Of a stretch of 64,000 bases of DNA, positions 50,211 through 60,133 are shown piece by piece. A model generated the notes under the pieces. It was not told where the DNA came from, did no database searches, and saw only the letters and a list, made by a program, of their open reading frames with translations. The stretch's first letter is position 1; each line of letters opens with the position of its first letter. The position numbers were made by a program, and so were the translations under genes. Source of the stretch: Mortierella sp. BCC40632 (taxonomy: Eukaryota > Mortierellomycota > Mortierellomycetes > Mortierellales > Mortierellaceae); assembly GCA_011634665.1 (NCBI GenBank), contig WAEK01000012.1:558001-622000 (forward strand), given 5' to 3'.

Positions 50211-50334
50211 ACCTGCTACTAAGGGAAAAAGAAACACTTGCCTCAGACTGGGGTGACCGGTTGGCTCGTGGGCCATCAGCTAGACCACGGCGATAGCGAT
50301 CCTTTATCCCAAAGTCGATCTTAAATAACTTCAT
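49023..50334 (-). CDS. Unrecognised Ser/acid-rich protein, ending at an in-frame TGA
   Basis: Three exons on the minus strand, 50334-50242, 50039-49294 and 49107-49023 (TGA), give 307 residues. Exon 1 encodes MKLFKIDFGIKDRYRRGLAD and ends at a GC donor (GAG/GCAAGT), so intron 1 is GC-AG. The body is low-complexity: a Ser run flanked by acidic stretches (SSSDDDDDDDDD), poly-Gly, and His-rich parts. The C-terminal piece is strongly basic (PPPRRKKRKRAKDLRKQ), then VLLKNAQQLLD and TGA. The same frame remains open for 330 more codons after the TGA (see the next feature). The N-terminal KLFKIDFGIKDRYRR motif is likely conserved in relatives, but I do not recognise a family. A nuclear location is suggested only by the basic cluster. 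Confidence 0.65.
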
Positions 50335-50673
50335 TGATGAGAGTGTGCGGGGCCTGCTCCAGAGCAAAAGAAAGAAACAAAGAAAGAAAGCAAAGGTTGT
50401 GGGGAAAGAGGAAGGCTGCAGGTCGGTCCAGGATGTGGAGAGTTGTGTGCACACGAAACGCGCAACTGCTGGCTTAGAGACTACGATCGGTAATGGAAGT
50501 TGGGCGTGCAGACGAGAAAGTGGGCGGATCGGGGCCTGGAAAGGGAGGGGGTTAGCAGTGGCACCACATGCTCCCAGGCGTGAGGTTTTGGGCTGAATAT
50601 TATTTTTGGCGGGAATAAAAGGCCCGGAGACAGACGGGGCGAGAGAGAAGAGAGAGAAGAGAGAGAAGAGAGA

Positions 50674-50704
<31 letters not shown>

Positions 50705-52121
50705 GAAAGAGACGAAAGAGACCAAGGAAACGGAGAATGAGAAAAGAGAGAAAAAGAAAAAAAAAAAAAAGAAGAGGGTGGGAAAAAACGGTCTTTTAGA
50801 CCAGCAACTCCATCGAGCCATCCAGCCAGAAGACCACGGGGACAGATGGCCCTTTTCTCTCTGCCAGGCCCTCCTCTCTATTTCTTTGTCGTCACCTGCG
50901 TCATATATCATGGACTCTGCCATATCCAATGTCTTGCATGATCTGTCCCGCCAGCCACTCAGGCGCCGTCCTTTGATCCTCTCAATAAGCTCGTCCTGGC
51001 GTCTGTTTGACTGTCTCTGACAGGAGCGTGGTTGTTCTAGACAGGGCACAAGCCATCGTCCACTCTCACTCCCCGTCTGTCTGTCTGGCTCTCTCCCTCT
51101 CACTCTCTCTCTTTTGGTCCTGTCCAAAGTTTGGTCATCTTTGGAGCTATTGCCTTCATCTCTTCCATCTCGACCTCTTTCTCAATCTCAGCCTTGATCC
51201 CTAAGGTTAAGCCAAGCCGCATCCAACCAGAGACGAAGAACTCATTACGCATCAGCATGATGCTTTCTAATGGACAGGCTCAAATGGCCTCACGAACAAA
51301 TGACCTTTCCCTCGGAATACCTTGTGGCTTTGTTGGCCAACATTTCTCTGGTGCCTTTAGCCGAGGATAAAAAAAAAAACAGGGGCACTTGCGATTCCCA
51401 ATCACCTTGTGCGTGGCGTGTCCTACCTCAGATATTCTTGCGTCTACAAAACTAGACTATCCTGGATCGATTTTTGAATTATCACAGTAGAGCAGTCTGG
51501 CCAAGGAGCTGAGTGGAGATGCTTGCTATAAAAACACGGCCAGTTTGCCACGAATGCACTGTTCGGACTCAACAGAGCTGGCCCAACAGGATGACCCCAA
51601 GTAAATGAAGTAACAAAGTAGCTCGATTAGATCTCATACTCGTTACAGCGGTCACGGAATATAGATCATAAGGCCGCCAATAACCAAGACTTCATACCAA
51701 AATGGATCAAAGCCATGAGCAAGAACGTTGTAATCCCAGTGTAGGTATCGGAGCATTGGCCAAGCTAGAGACGGGGTTTAGAGTTGACCCGAGTAAATAA
51801 AAAAAAATGCTTTGCCCGGTGGAAGTTGAGATCTGTCCGTACTAGGATTCATCTTCTACAATCACTCTAGACCCCGCCACTTCCCTAGAACAAAGGACTG
51901 GTTACACCAGCATAAAAGAGCAAGAACGGACAAAAAGCTTTCCATACAGCCAAGGCTTATGCTGTACTTGTCCATTGGATGGTCCAAGGCAATCGAACGC
52001 CAGCGAAGAGGGACAAGACCAGAGGAGTGGAAGAGAATAAATTTAAATCGAAACCCAGCTTTCTTCAGTGCTTTCCCAATGGCCATTGGCTCATCCTGTC
52101 CGGAGTAGCCGCTGGGCTGTA
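50335..52121. other. Intergenic region before the transposon
   Basis: 1.8 kb. It holds a GA-rich stretch at 50638-50770 with GAGA repeats, and CT-rich sequence at 51070-51115. A coding-like fragment lies near 51268-51360 (DRLKWPHEQMTF, then EYLVALLANISLVPLAED) with stops on both sides. From 51.4 kb on there is unremarkable sequence up to the transposon. No intact gene is supported. Confidence 0.5.
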
Positions 52122-52189
52122 CACTCCTCCCTCGTTATACCGTCTGTTTTGTGCGTTATATCAAGGGAATCACCTGAGCCCTCCTCAAT
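52122..52189 (+). repeat. Left 68-bp terminal inverted repeat
   Basis: Exact reverse complement of 54524-54591. The outer end is next to target-site TA at 52120-52121. Confidence 0.95.
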
Positions 52190-52285
52190 ACAGTGAGTAA
52201 AGAGATTGTGACTCGAGAATAAAGATTTCGCATCTTTCCTTCCTCTCCAGTCCCCACCTCTTCGCCCTCTCTTCTGATATTCAGT

Positions 52286-53804
52286 ATGGCTGCAGCGAAA
52301 ACCCCCACCCGAGTTCAATACACTTTGCAAGAGAAGCTTGATATCCTCGACAAGATCGACAAAGAAAGAGAAAACAACCCTTTTTGTTCTGAGGCATCCA
52401 TTCTCAAACTTGTCGGTGTTAACCGTTCATCTGGGAGGGACATACTGAATCAGCGAGAGTCGCTACGACATCAGGCTACACTCCATCATCCCGCAGTGTT
52501 GAACTCCCGAGTCCGAACAAGAAAACGATCAATGGAACCCATTGAAAGCGCCCTGCTTGAGTGGATTGAAAGGTGCTACCAGGAAGGTGAGAAACACCTT
52601 CGTTTTCTCGCCCACCTCCTCTCGCCCACCTCCTATACCATCTCTAATCTCCCACCCTTTCTTATCCTTCAAACCAGGCATCACTGTCAGCGATGCCCGT
52701 ATCCAGGGAAACGCCATTGTTTTGTTGAAAGAGATAAAGGAGACTTATATCACCAATACCTTGTCTGATGGCTTCTCTTTCTCAAACGGATGGCTGGCCA
52801 ACTTCAAGGCCATATCAAATCTTGCGCAACGTATTGGCCACGGGAAAGTGGTGACGTTGACCTCGATAAAATACAAGGCCCACTTCAAGAAATACGAGAA
52901 AAGCTTCAACAGTTCAACCTTGAGAACATTTACAATTGCGACGAAACGGGTCTGTACCTCAGGGCCATGAATAACAAGACCATTTACACAGGGAAGATCA
53001 GAGGACGAAAGACCATTAGGAGCGCACGCGTGACGATTCTATTCTGTTGCAACGCAACAGGAACCGACAAGCGACGGCCTTTCATCCTGAGTAATGTTTC
53101 TCTGCCCCTTCACACACATCCAACCCCTCCCCATGCGTAACCTTGCCTCTGACCCTTTTTCTGACCTTTTTCATCGCTTTTTCCCCAAAGGCAAATCTCG
53201 TCCCCGGTCTCTCAAGGAAAAAGACATGGATAAGATGGATACCCACTTTGGTTCGACTGGATACATGTACGCCGATATTTTCCATGAATGGCTGAAGGAC
53301 ATTGATGAAGAAATGCGACAGCAAGCCCGCCACATCACCATGGTATTAGACAATGCGGGATGTCACAATGACTGTGAAGGCATAGGTCTTACCAATATCA
53401 CAATCATTCGACTACCGCCACGCTCCACTTCCCTAACACAGCCCTTGGATGCTGGAGTCATTCGATCCTTCAAGGTACATTATAGCGAACAAATGCTCCA
53501 GGTGACGGAAAAATCATGGAGAAAGGAGAGCACGAAGAGGATAACAGTCGCGCCTCTCTCCAGCCTTTGGAGGTGCATTGTAAATGCCTGGGAGTGCGTC
53601 ATTCCCAACTGCATCCGCCATTGTTATGCCACGGTTCCAATCCTCCAGAATTCACAAAAAGAAGCGCTGAAGGAAATGGGCGTTGAGGAAGCCTTTGATC
53701 ACATCAATCGACTCCAAGTGGAACTCGAACAGAAATACGCCACCATCAAAGATGTGATCACTAAGCAAAAAAGAGCCATGCGGTTCTCAACTACCTCAAA
53801 ATGA
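52286..53804 (+). pseudogene. Pogo/Tigger-like transposase with frameshift
   Basis: Transposase of the DDE superfamily. Exon 1 is 52286-52586 (helix-turn-helix part: TLQEKLDILDKIDKERENNP, NRSSGRDILNQRESLRHQ). Exon 2 is 52678-53090, starting ITVSDARIQGNAIVLLKEI (CENP-B-type HTH). Exon 3 is 53191-53804. Catalytic acidic residues are visible: the first in IYNCDETGLYLR, the second in HITMVLDNAGCHND, the third in STSLTQPLDAGVIRSFK. In exon 2 the frame changes near 52845-52852: upstream coding is in one phase (SFSNGWLANFKA) and downstream in another (SGDVDLDKIQGPLQ), consistent with loss of a single base. Transposition competence is therefore doubtful unless this is a sequencing error. Introns inside the transposase are inferred from GT/AG and frame. 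Confidence 0.85.
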
Positions 53805-54379
53805 ACCATTCCAGTGGACCTTCCGACCTCCTCTTAGAGTGTATGAACAGTGTTCTGGGACAGCCCCAGTATAGGACCACTTTTGTCAAGAGACCAGAAT
53901 TAGATGTGGTAGATGAAGAACAATCAACCATTGCACAGGTTCCTGCTGCATATCAAGAAAACCAGATTGGTATCGAGTCAATGCCTTCCACGGAGCCATC
54001 CGGGCCCCAAGACTCATTGCTGTCGACGATCAATGAGACCATCAACAAGCTCACGCCAAGAAAGAGAAAGCAGACTCTTGATGCGATCGGTCAATTGCTT
54101 GATAAGGCTGTCCAGGACGGGTTTTCATCAAGCGCCTCGCCCCAACGGTTGCTGTCATTTTCTCTTCTATACCTGACAGTCCACCGAGACCAACAGTGCC
54201 ACCTATTCTCTCTCCCTCTCCCTCTACGACAATTTCACCGATGTCGTTTTCATCTCCACGCAGGACCTTTTCATCCCCTCGTCCAAGAACCAACGCAACG
54301 CCTCGTAAGCCAAGACAGCCTAGAAACCTTTCATCCCCAAGCACCCCAAGCCCCGGAGCACCCACCGTGCTTTCGTTAA
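53801..54379 (+). CDS. Second frame of the transposon, overlapping the transposase stop
   Basis: Starts at ATGA overlapping the transposase TGA: MNHSSGPSDLLLECMNSVLG, then DEEQSTIAQVPAAYQENQIG and LTPRKRKQTLDAIGQLLDKA. From about 54150 the plausible sequence seems to shift to another phase (54196-54462: SPRRTFSSPRPRTNATPRKP). It is probably the C-terminal tail of the ancestral transposase, separated by frameshifts. A separate small protein is possible. No known domain. Confidence 0.4.
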   Translation: MNHSSGPSDLLLECMNSVLGQPQYRTTFVKRPELDVVDEEQSTIAQVPAAYQENQIGIESMPSTEPSGPQDSLLSTINETINKLTPRKRKQTLDAIGQLLDKAVQDGFSSSASPQRLLSFSLLYLTVHRDQQCHLFSLPLPLRQFHRCRFHLHAGPFHPLVQEPTQRLVSQDSLETFHPQAPQAPEHPPCFR

Positions 54380-54523
54380 CGAGCACCACAAGTCCCTTCG
54401 CTCCCTCTGTTGGACTCGAGCACACCCTTCTTGAAGCACGCCAAGGAAACATCGTCTCGTAGTTTGCAGTCAAGCTCCATGAGCCAACAATATAAAAATC
54501 ATGTGTCACTTGAATAAAACTGA

Positions 54524-54591
54524 ATTGAGGAGGGCTCAGGTGATTCCCTTGATATAACGCACAAAACAGACGGTATAACGAGGGAGGAGTG
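54524..54591 (-). repeat. Right 68-bp terminal inverted repeat
   Basis: Exact reverse complement of 52122-52189. The outer end is next to TA at 54592-54593, followed by an A run in the host DNA. Confidence 0.95.
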
Positions 54592-56650
54592 TAAAAAAAA
54601 AAAACTATCCCTCTGGTCAATTTATTTGTGAGGTGTCAGCTCAAACCCATAGAGAGGGGCCCGATCGACTTGCCAGCATATAAGTTGATTCCGTGAAGAG
54701 ATCATTCAAATCGGGAGTATGTTCAGCGAAGTCGGCCCATTGGTCTTTACATCATTTTTTTCTCGACCGTTGGAGTCCAGATCACTCCCATCATGATTGC
54801 CTTCACGAAGCTCCTATTGGCCTCGCGTGCGTTGGATAGCACTATTGATGTACTATGTCAGTGTGTCTTGATCCCTCAGCTCTTGAAGTCTGACTTGGGT
54901 CTCCACTGAGCTAAAGACAAAATCGGACTTCAGGCCACTTGAACGTGGTTATCCACTGCTGACTCGCCTTGTCCATGTTGGACCCTGCATTGTGGCTGCA
55001 GTTCATCTCCTTCCCTCCTTTACCTTGCAGCCTGTAGCTCTTGTCATAGCCATCAGGTGGGCGACTTCCGCCGCAGGATAGCGTGGGGTATCGTGCCGCT
55101 CCCTTAACGAATCTACAGACCTCATGGCGCCGGTTGTGGTATTTAAACATCCTGAAATCGCCAGACAAACACAGAGTTGGATGACAAGGACTCCTTCTCG
55201 AAGACATCCGATGAGATCTCCCTGATGTAATCGTAAAGACAGAGAGTGGGAGGATGAGAATAAAGATGGCAGGATTGATGCACTGGCGAGAAGCTCCAGC
55301 AAAGGTACCGGTAACATCCGATTGTTTTGATAACGGGCAAGTATTCAACAAGAAAATTTATGCTATGTGCTTCTGGTAGACGGCGCCAACACGGTCGCGT
55401 CAAGCGGTCAGTGATAAGATCAGACTTGTCGGTACTCGCGGAGCCATGGAATGCAGAAACCATTGCCGCAGGTCGCTCCAATATGGACACACCACAAGAC
55501 CCCAGGACGGTCAAGGAGCTGCGAGCATTAATACGAGTGGATTCCATCGACAGATGAGCAAACCCAAGTTGGTGACGCTCTGCTTTCGCGGTCTACAAGA
55601 CATGGACAACGACTGTCATTTACTGGAACAACCATTCGTGTCTAACTTCCGGCAGCCAAAGTCATAGGCATTCCCAGTTTGTGATATCTACATGAATGTT
55701 TTCCATTTGCGAAGCGTTGAAGTCGCTGTAATAATAACAAAAACTAAGCTCATTTTTGACACAGCCTATTCTTTTTATTGGGAACTGACCTCTTCTCCCG
55801 TGAAACTGACCGATCACATAGCCCTGAGCGAAGACACGGATATCATGTCCTCCTAGACAGTAAACGGTAAAGACAACCTTTTGCATGAACAAAAAGAGCC
55901 CTCATCTCTCTTTGTTCCTGGCAACGGAGCAAACTAGTTGTCACATCCGCGGGGAGCGAGAAGGGGACCTTGAGCGATGATCCAGAAACTGCCCACGTTT
56001 TTAGATCTCGAAACAGTCTTGAGCATTGATACTATGTCGCTCAGTCGACCTTCGGCTTAATGAGGTTTTTTTTTTTTTTTTTTTTAATGCCACTTGGCGA
56101 TTTCCATATGCAATATTCCTGCCGTTCTACACATGATCTGGAGATACCAGAATAGTAGTCTATGGACAAAAAAAAAAAAAAAGGCGCACTTGCCCACATA
56201 CACACACACCCTGTACCTTCTATCAAAGAGATGTACTACTGTAGACACACCACCTGTGTTCATTTTTTTCTTTCCTCTCATCCCCTTTTAACACCACTTT
56301 GTGCAGTTTAGAGATCCCTGCAATTATATTTTGCCGTTTCTTCACACACGCATATATCAGCCATGCAGGCAATCGACACATCGTCAGTCCCTCGACCAGT
56401 AAATTTCTTGGGATTCCAGCACATGTGCAGAGGATCATCTCGAAAGAGTTATTGAGCTCACAGCACTCAAGTATCAAGTACTTAGTGTCATCCTAAAGGT
56501 GGCTAGTGTCCTTCATGACGTTCTGTTTACTCTAGTACCCCCTGCCAAGAATAAGAAATGGAAAGTGCCTCGCTCGAGCCCCCTTTCTTGCACCACCTCT
56601 TAGTCCGTCACTAATGACCATCTAGAAAGAGAGGCGATAGGAATAATGGA

Positions 56651-56698
56651 CTCCTCCTCCTCGTCCTCCTCCTCGTCCTCCTCCTCGTCCTCCTCCTC
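56651..56698. repeat. 12-bp minisatellite (CTCCTCCTCGTC)4
   Basis: Four near-perfect tandem copies of a 12-bp pyrimidine-rich unit. Confidence 0.9.
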
Positions 56699-57048
56699 TC
56701 TCTAACCTTGGAGAAGAGGGGTTCACCACCAACTGGGCTAAAGAAGGCCGAATTGAGGCGAGCCCCTTTCTACCCTTGAATCCAGGCCTATTGGCAGCCA
56801 CTTCAGTCAAAAAGCCCGATCGAGGACTTTACAAAGAGGGAAGAGTGAGACTCGATGGGGGTAGAAGGGTACACAGTACCATTCCATATTGAGCGACTGT
56901 CGATCTGGAGATGGACAAGGCACTTACTCGGCTAGTCCAACCAGCCTGACCCACGCCGAGAGTTGCAGTTGCGGAGACAGAAGCTCTCTCTCTCAGCTTG
57001 GTGCTTCGATGATTGGACAGATTCAGCCAATGAGAGAAGTTTACCGAC

Positions 57049-57054
57049 AACGTG
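57049..57054 (-). promoter_or_regulatory. Possible Pho4-type CACGTT element
   Basis: AACGTG on the plus strand (CACGTT on the minus), about 750 bp upstream of the phosphate transporter. This is a weak E-box-like match to the low-affinity Pho4 site. Suggested only because PHO84 is a classic Pho4 target. Confidence 0.2.
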
Positions 57055-57367
57055 TGTTGTTCTCTGGTTGCCACCGGCCACACCTGCAGCAGGGCTGACC
57101 AATGATGATCCAGGGATGCAGTTTGGGCAGTACCTTTCCTCCAGTCGTTTTGTTTTTTGTTTTTTGGATCTCCTTCTGTGCCTTCTATCCATATGGAGGC
57201 AGCACAAACCCAAAATGGCCTGCAGCTTGGCTCACCAGCCAGATCGAATTCCCTTTTCCGCATGTTTTGTACCGCCGACACGCGAACAGTGGATCCAGGG
57301 GCAAGCCCGCTCTTTTGGCCGGGTTAACGCAACCCGTACTCTTCCAACCATCTATCCATGTCTGGCA

Positions 57368-57373
57368 CACGTT
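57368..57373 (+). promoter_or_regulatory. Possible Pho4-type CACGTT element
   Basis: CACGTT followed by TT, about 430 bp upstream of the transporter ATG. It matches the low-affinity Pho4 core with T-rich flank. Chance occurrence is not excluded. Confidence 0.25.
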
Positions 57374-57601
57374 TTGAATTCATTGGTCGCTGACAAGTCC
57401 AGTTGGGCGGGTATTGGCGAATGGCTGGGCCGCGCCCCTCTTTGCCTCCGAAAAAAAAAAAAAGAGGCCCTGCACAAACATCGCTCTGTCCAACTCCCTG
57501 TGTGCGGCCTAGATGCCCTGTCCAACAGGTACACTCACGCTCCCCTCTCTCGCTTTTTTTGGGCAGCAGCCTCTCCCTCTTCTCTCCGTCCCCCCCTTTG
57601 C

Positions 57602-57609
57602 TATAAAAA
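57602..57609 (+). promoter_or_regulatory. TATA box of the phosphate transporter gene
   Basis: TATAAAAA about 196 bp upstream of the ATG, immediately before a CT-rich leader. Good spacing for a strong regulated promoter. Confidence 0.6.
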
Positions 57610-57804
57610 CGTTCGACTGAACGCTCCTCACCCCTCACCTCCTCACCGCTCTCTCTCTCTCTCTCCTCCAGGCTTGCCTACTCCACTCCAACAGGACACC
57701 CGTCTAGCACCCGTCCTGTATCCCCTTCTCTCTCTCCTTCCCTTCTTACTCTCTGTCACTTCCGCCCATCCTCACTCACCCTCACCCATCATCCACTCCT
57801 AACC

Positions 57805-59406
57805 ATGTCAGGATCCATCGACCACGAGAAGGCAGTTGCCGAGACGAGTTCCATTGACCAGGCCGCTCAACCCAAGGTTGCCTTGGCTGCCTTGGAGGAT
57901 GAACAGTCCTGGAACTGGTTCACGATCCGTACCCTCATCACCTCCGGTACCGGTTTCTTCACTGATGCCTATGACGTCTTCATCATCAACTTGATCGTCC
58001 CCATGATCGGCTATGTTTACTACAAGGACACCAACGGCCACATTCCCCCAGGCATCGAGGGTGCCCTGAAGGGTATGGCCTCGTTCGGTACACTTGTCGG
58101 TCAGCTTCTCTTTGGTTACCTCGGTGATGCTTGCGGTCGTCAGAAGATCTATGGTATCGAGTTGATGATCATCATTCTCGGTACTTTCTGCTGTGCCATG
58201 GTCGGTTCGAACGCCAAGGGTGCCACCGTCGTCAGCTACTTGACTTTCTGGCGCTTTATCCTCGGTATCGGTATCGGTGGTGACTACCCCATGTCTGCTA
58301 CGGTCACTTCCGAGTGGGCCTCTGCCGGTCGCCGTGGTCAGCTCATGTCGGTCATCTTCTCGATGCAGGGTATCGGTAACATGATGGCCTCGGTCGTCAC
58401 CCTCATTGTCCTCGCCATCTTCAAGTCCTACATCATTGCCGATGTCGATTATCTTGATATTGTCTGGCGTATCTGCATTGGTGTCGGCTGTATCCCTGCT
58501 GTCTCCACCATCTACCTCCGTTTGACCATGCCCGAGTCTCCCCGTTATGCCATGGATGTCGAGAACGATGTCGAGAAGGCCAACCAGGCTGTTGCCGTTG
58601 CCACCTCCACCACTGTCGAGAATGGAAATGCCTCTGCCTCCGAAGTCGTTGCCAACCAAGCTGCCGTTGCCGAGGCCAAGGCCAAGCGTAACCACAACCG
58701 TGAATTCATCGAGTACTTTTCTCGCTGGGAGAACCTCAAGGTCTTGATTGGTACCTCCACAACCTGGTTCTTGCTCGACATTGCCTTCTACGGAGTCTCT
58801 CTCAACCAGTCTTATGTCCTCAACGCCATGGGTTTCGTCGGTGATGGCACTGTCTATGATAACCTCTGGCGCACCACCCTCGGCAACTTGACTGTCTCTC
58901 TCCTCGGTTTCGTTCCCGGTTACTGGTTCACCGTTTTCTTGATCGAGAAGATGGGTCGCAAGCGTATCCAGTTCATGGGCTTTGGCATGTTGACTATCCT
59001 TTTCATCATCCTCTCCGCTGCCTTCCACAAGTTGCGTGAGATCGTTCCTCTCTTTGTCTTTGTCTTCACCTTGGCCCAGTTCTTCTTCAACTTTGGACCC
59101 AACACCACGACTTTTGTTGTTCCCGGAGAAGTGTTCCCTACTCGTGTCCGTGCCACTGCCCACGGTATCTCTGCTGCCTCGGGCAAGTTGGGAGCCATTT
59201 TGGCTACCTTCTTGTTCAACAAGATTGCCGAGATTGGAGGCGCACCCGGTGAGCATGCTTTCTTGCCCGAGTTGTTGGGTATCTTTGCTGCCATCATGGG
59301 TCTCGGTTTCCTTTGCACGTTCTTGATTCCTGAGACTAAGGGTTTGACCCTTGAGGATATTGAGCAGCGTGGTATGATCAAGAAGTCCACCACCTCTGAG
59401 GCTTAA
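57805..59406 (+). CDS. PHO84: High-affinity inorganic phosphate:H+ symporter, PHO84 type
   Basis: Major-facilitator phosphate transporter of the plasma membrane, 533 residues in one exon, the usual PHS-family size. Twelve hydrophobic segments are visible. Family signatures: SGTGFFTDAYDVFIINLIVP (TM1 with the conserved Asp), FGYLGDACGRQKIYG (loop 2-3), FWRFILGIGIGGDYPMSATV followed by SEWASAGRRG (TM4 phosphate-transporter signature), and PESPRYAMDVE. The central loop is about 75 residues (NQAVAVATSTTVENG..). The second half begins FLLDIAFYGVSLNQS and includes NFGPNTTTFVVPGEVFPTRV and RATAHGISAASGKLGA. The end PETKGLTLEDIE is typical. Codon use is strongly biased to C-ending codons (GTC, ATC, CTC), suggesting very high expression. 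TATA box and CT-rich leader lie upstream. Probably induced by phosphate starvation, by analogy. Confidence 0.96.
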   Translation: MSGSIDHEKAVAETSSIDQAAQPKVALAALEDEQSWNWFTIRTLITSGTGFFTDAYDVFIINLIVPMIGYVYYKDTNGHIPPGIEGALKGMASFGTLVGQLLFGYLGDACGRQKIYGIELMIIILGTFCCAMVGSNAKGATVVSYLTFWRFILGIGIGGDYPMSATVTSEWASAGRRGQLMSVIFSMQGIGNMMASVVTLIVLAIFKSYIIADVDYLDIVWRICIGVGCIPAVSTIYLRLTMPESPRYAMDVENDVEKANQAVAVATSTTVENGNASASEVVANQAAVAEAKAKRNHNREFIEYFSRWENLKVLIGTSTTWFLLDIAFYGVSLNQSYVLNAMGFVGDGTVYDNLWRTTLGNLTVSLLGFVPGYWFTVFLIEKMGRKRIQFMGFGMLTILFIILSAAFHKLREIVPLFVFVFTLAQFFFNFGPNTTTFVVPGEVFPTRVRATAHGISAASGKLGAILATFLFNKIAEIGGAPGEHAFLPELLGIFAAIMGLGFLCTFLIPETKGLTLEDIEQRGMIKKSTTSEA

Positions 59407-60133
59407 AGGAGGATTCTCATTCGTAACCTCCTTTTGCAGGACACGCTCTTCTTCCAGACACTTTTTTCCCTTCTTTTTTTCCCTAACAAAAGTTGTATAT
59501 ATATCCCGTCAACCATCTTAATCCAAGAGAGTAGTTCTGCATTCATCCTTCCTCTTTTTTATGTACTATTACTTATAAATCAAAATCCCCCTCCAGGGTT
59601 CTCAAAAAAAAAAAAATGTCTTCATTTGATTCCAAAAAGAGAGAGTTTTTGTTCTTCTGCAACTAATCACTACTGCCTGGGACTCTCCCAAGCCGTTGTA
59701 CCGAAAGGAAAAGGGGAGAGGGAGAACGGGGGGAAGGGAGGGTCTCAGCAGCGGGGAAAAAAAAAAAAAAAGAGACTTTTTTTTTTTTTTTTTTTATCAA
59801 CCTTAGAATCCACAAGAGATAGCAGGATGACCAAAGCCTTGTGGTTTTTTTTTATTAATACGATAATGCGGAAAGAAAAAAAATAAAGAAAAGGAGTGGG
59901 AGTCTCTATACCGGACGAGAAAAGGGGGGGGGGGAGACCCTTGGCTGCCCCTCAAATCCTTCCTTTTTACACTACAGTACGTAATTTTACTTGTGTTTGC
60001 CTTTGGTTGCTTGTGTTTACAGGCTCACCAACCCCTCCCCCCCCCCCCCTCCATGGGCTACCCACGCGTTCATATTTATTTTTTTTATGAAGTTTGCAAT
60101 AAAGAAAAAAATAAATAAAATAAAAAAAGGGTC
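59407..60133. other. Convergent intergenic region
   Basis: 727 bp holding the 3' UTRs of PHO84 and the agmatine deiminase gene. It contains A/T runs (59757-59801), G and C runs (59926-59935, 60037-60049) and AATAAA/TTTATT words near both ends. No gene. Confidence 0.6.
60075..60080 (-). terminator. AATAAA poly(A) signal of the agmatine deiminase gene
   Basis: TTTATT on the plus strand, 54 nt beyond the minus-strand stop codon. Confidence 0.45.

Larger units (their letters stand above)
52122..54591 (+). mobile_element. Pogo/Tigger-type DNA transposon, 2.47 kb
   Basis: Terminal inverted repeats of 68 bp (52122-52189 and 54524-54591) are identical and begin CACTCCTCCCTCGTTATACC. They are flanked by a TA duplication (52120-52121, 54592-54593), as expected for Tc1/mariner superfamily elements. 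The interior encodes a CENP-B/pogo-like transposase with introns and a one-base frameshift, plus a Pro/Ser-rich tail frame. Identical TIRs indicate a recent insertion. Confidence 0.92.
54592..57804. other. Intergenic region between transposon and phosphate transporter
   Basis: 3.2 kb. 54.6-56.5 kb has balanced composition and short open frames on both strands (for example a minus-strand 146-codon frame at 54911-55351) without a recognisable family; it may be decayed repeat DNA. There are A/T runs at 56067-56085 and 56168-56182 and a minisatellite at 56651-56698. From about 57.4 kb the sequence becomes CT-rich with a TATA box, forming the transporter promoter and leader. Confidence 0.5.

Noticed and set aside
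57808..59256. 482-codon open frame antisense to the phosphate transporter
   Set aside because: It mirrors the sense codons: the transporter uses strongly biased C-ending codons, which removes stops from the opposite strand. The peptide is Asp/Gly/Glu-rich without any motif.
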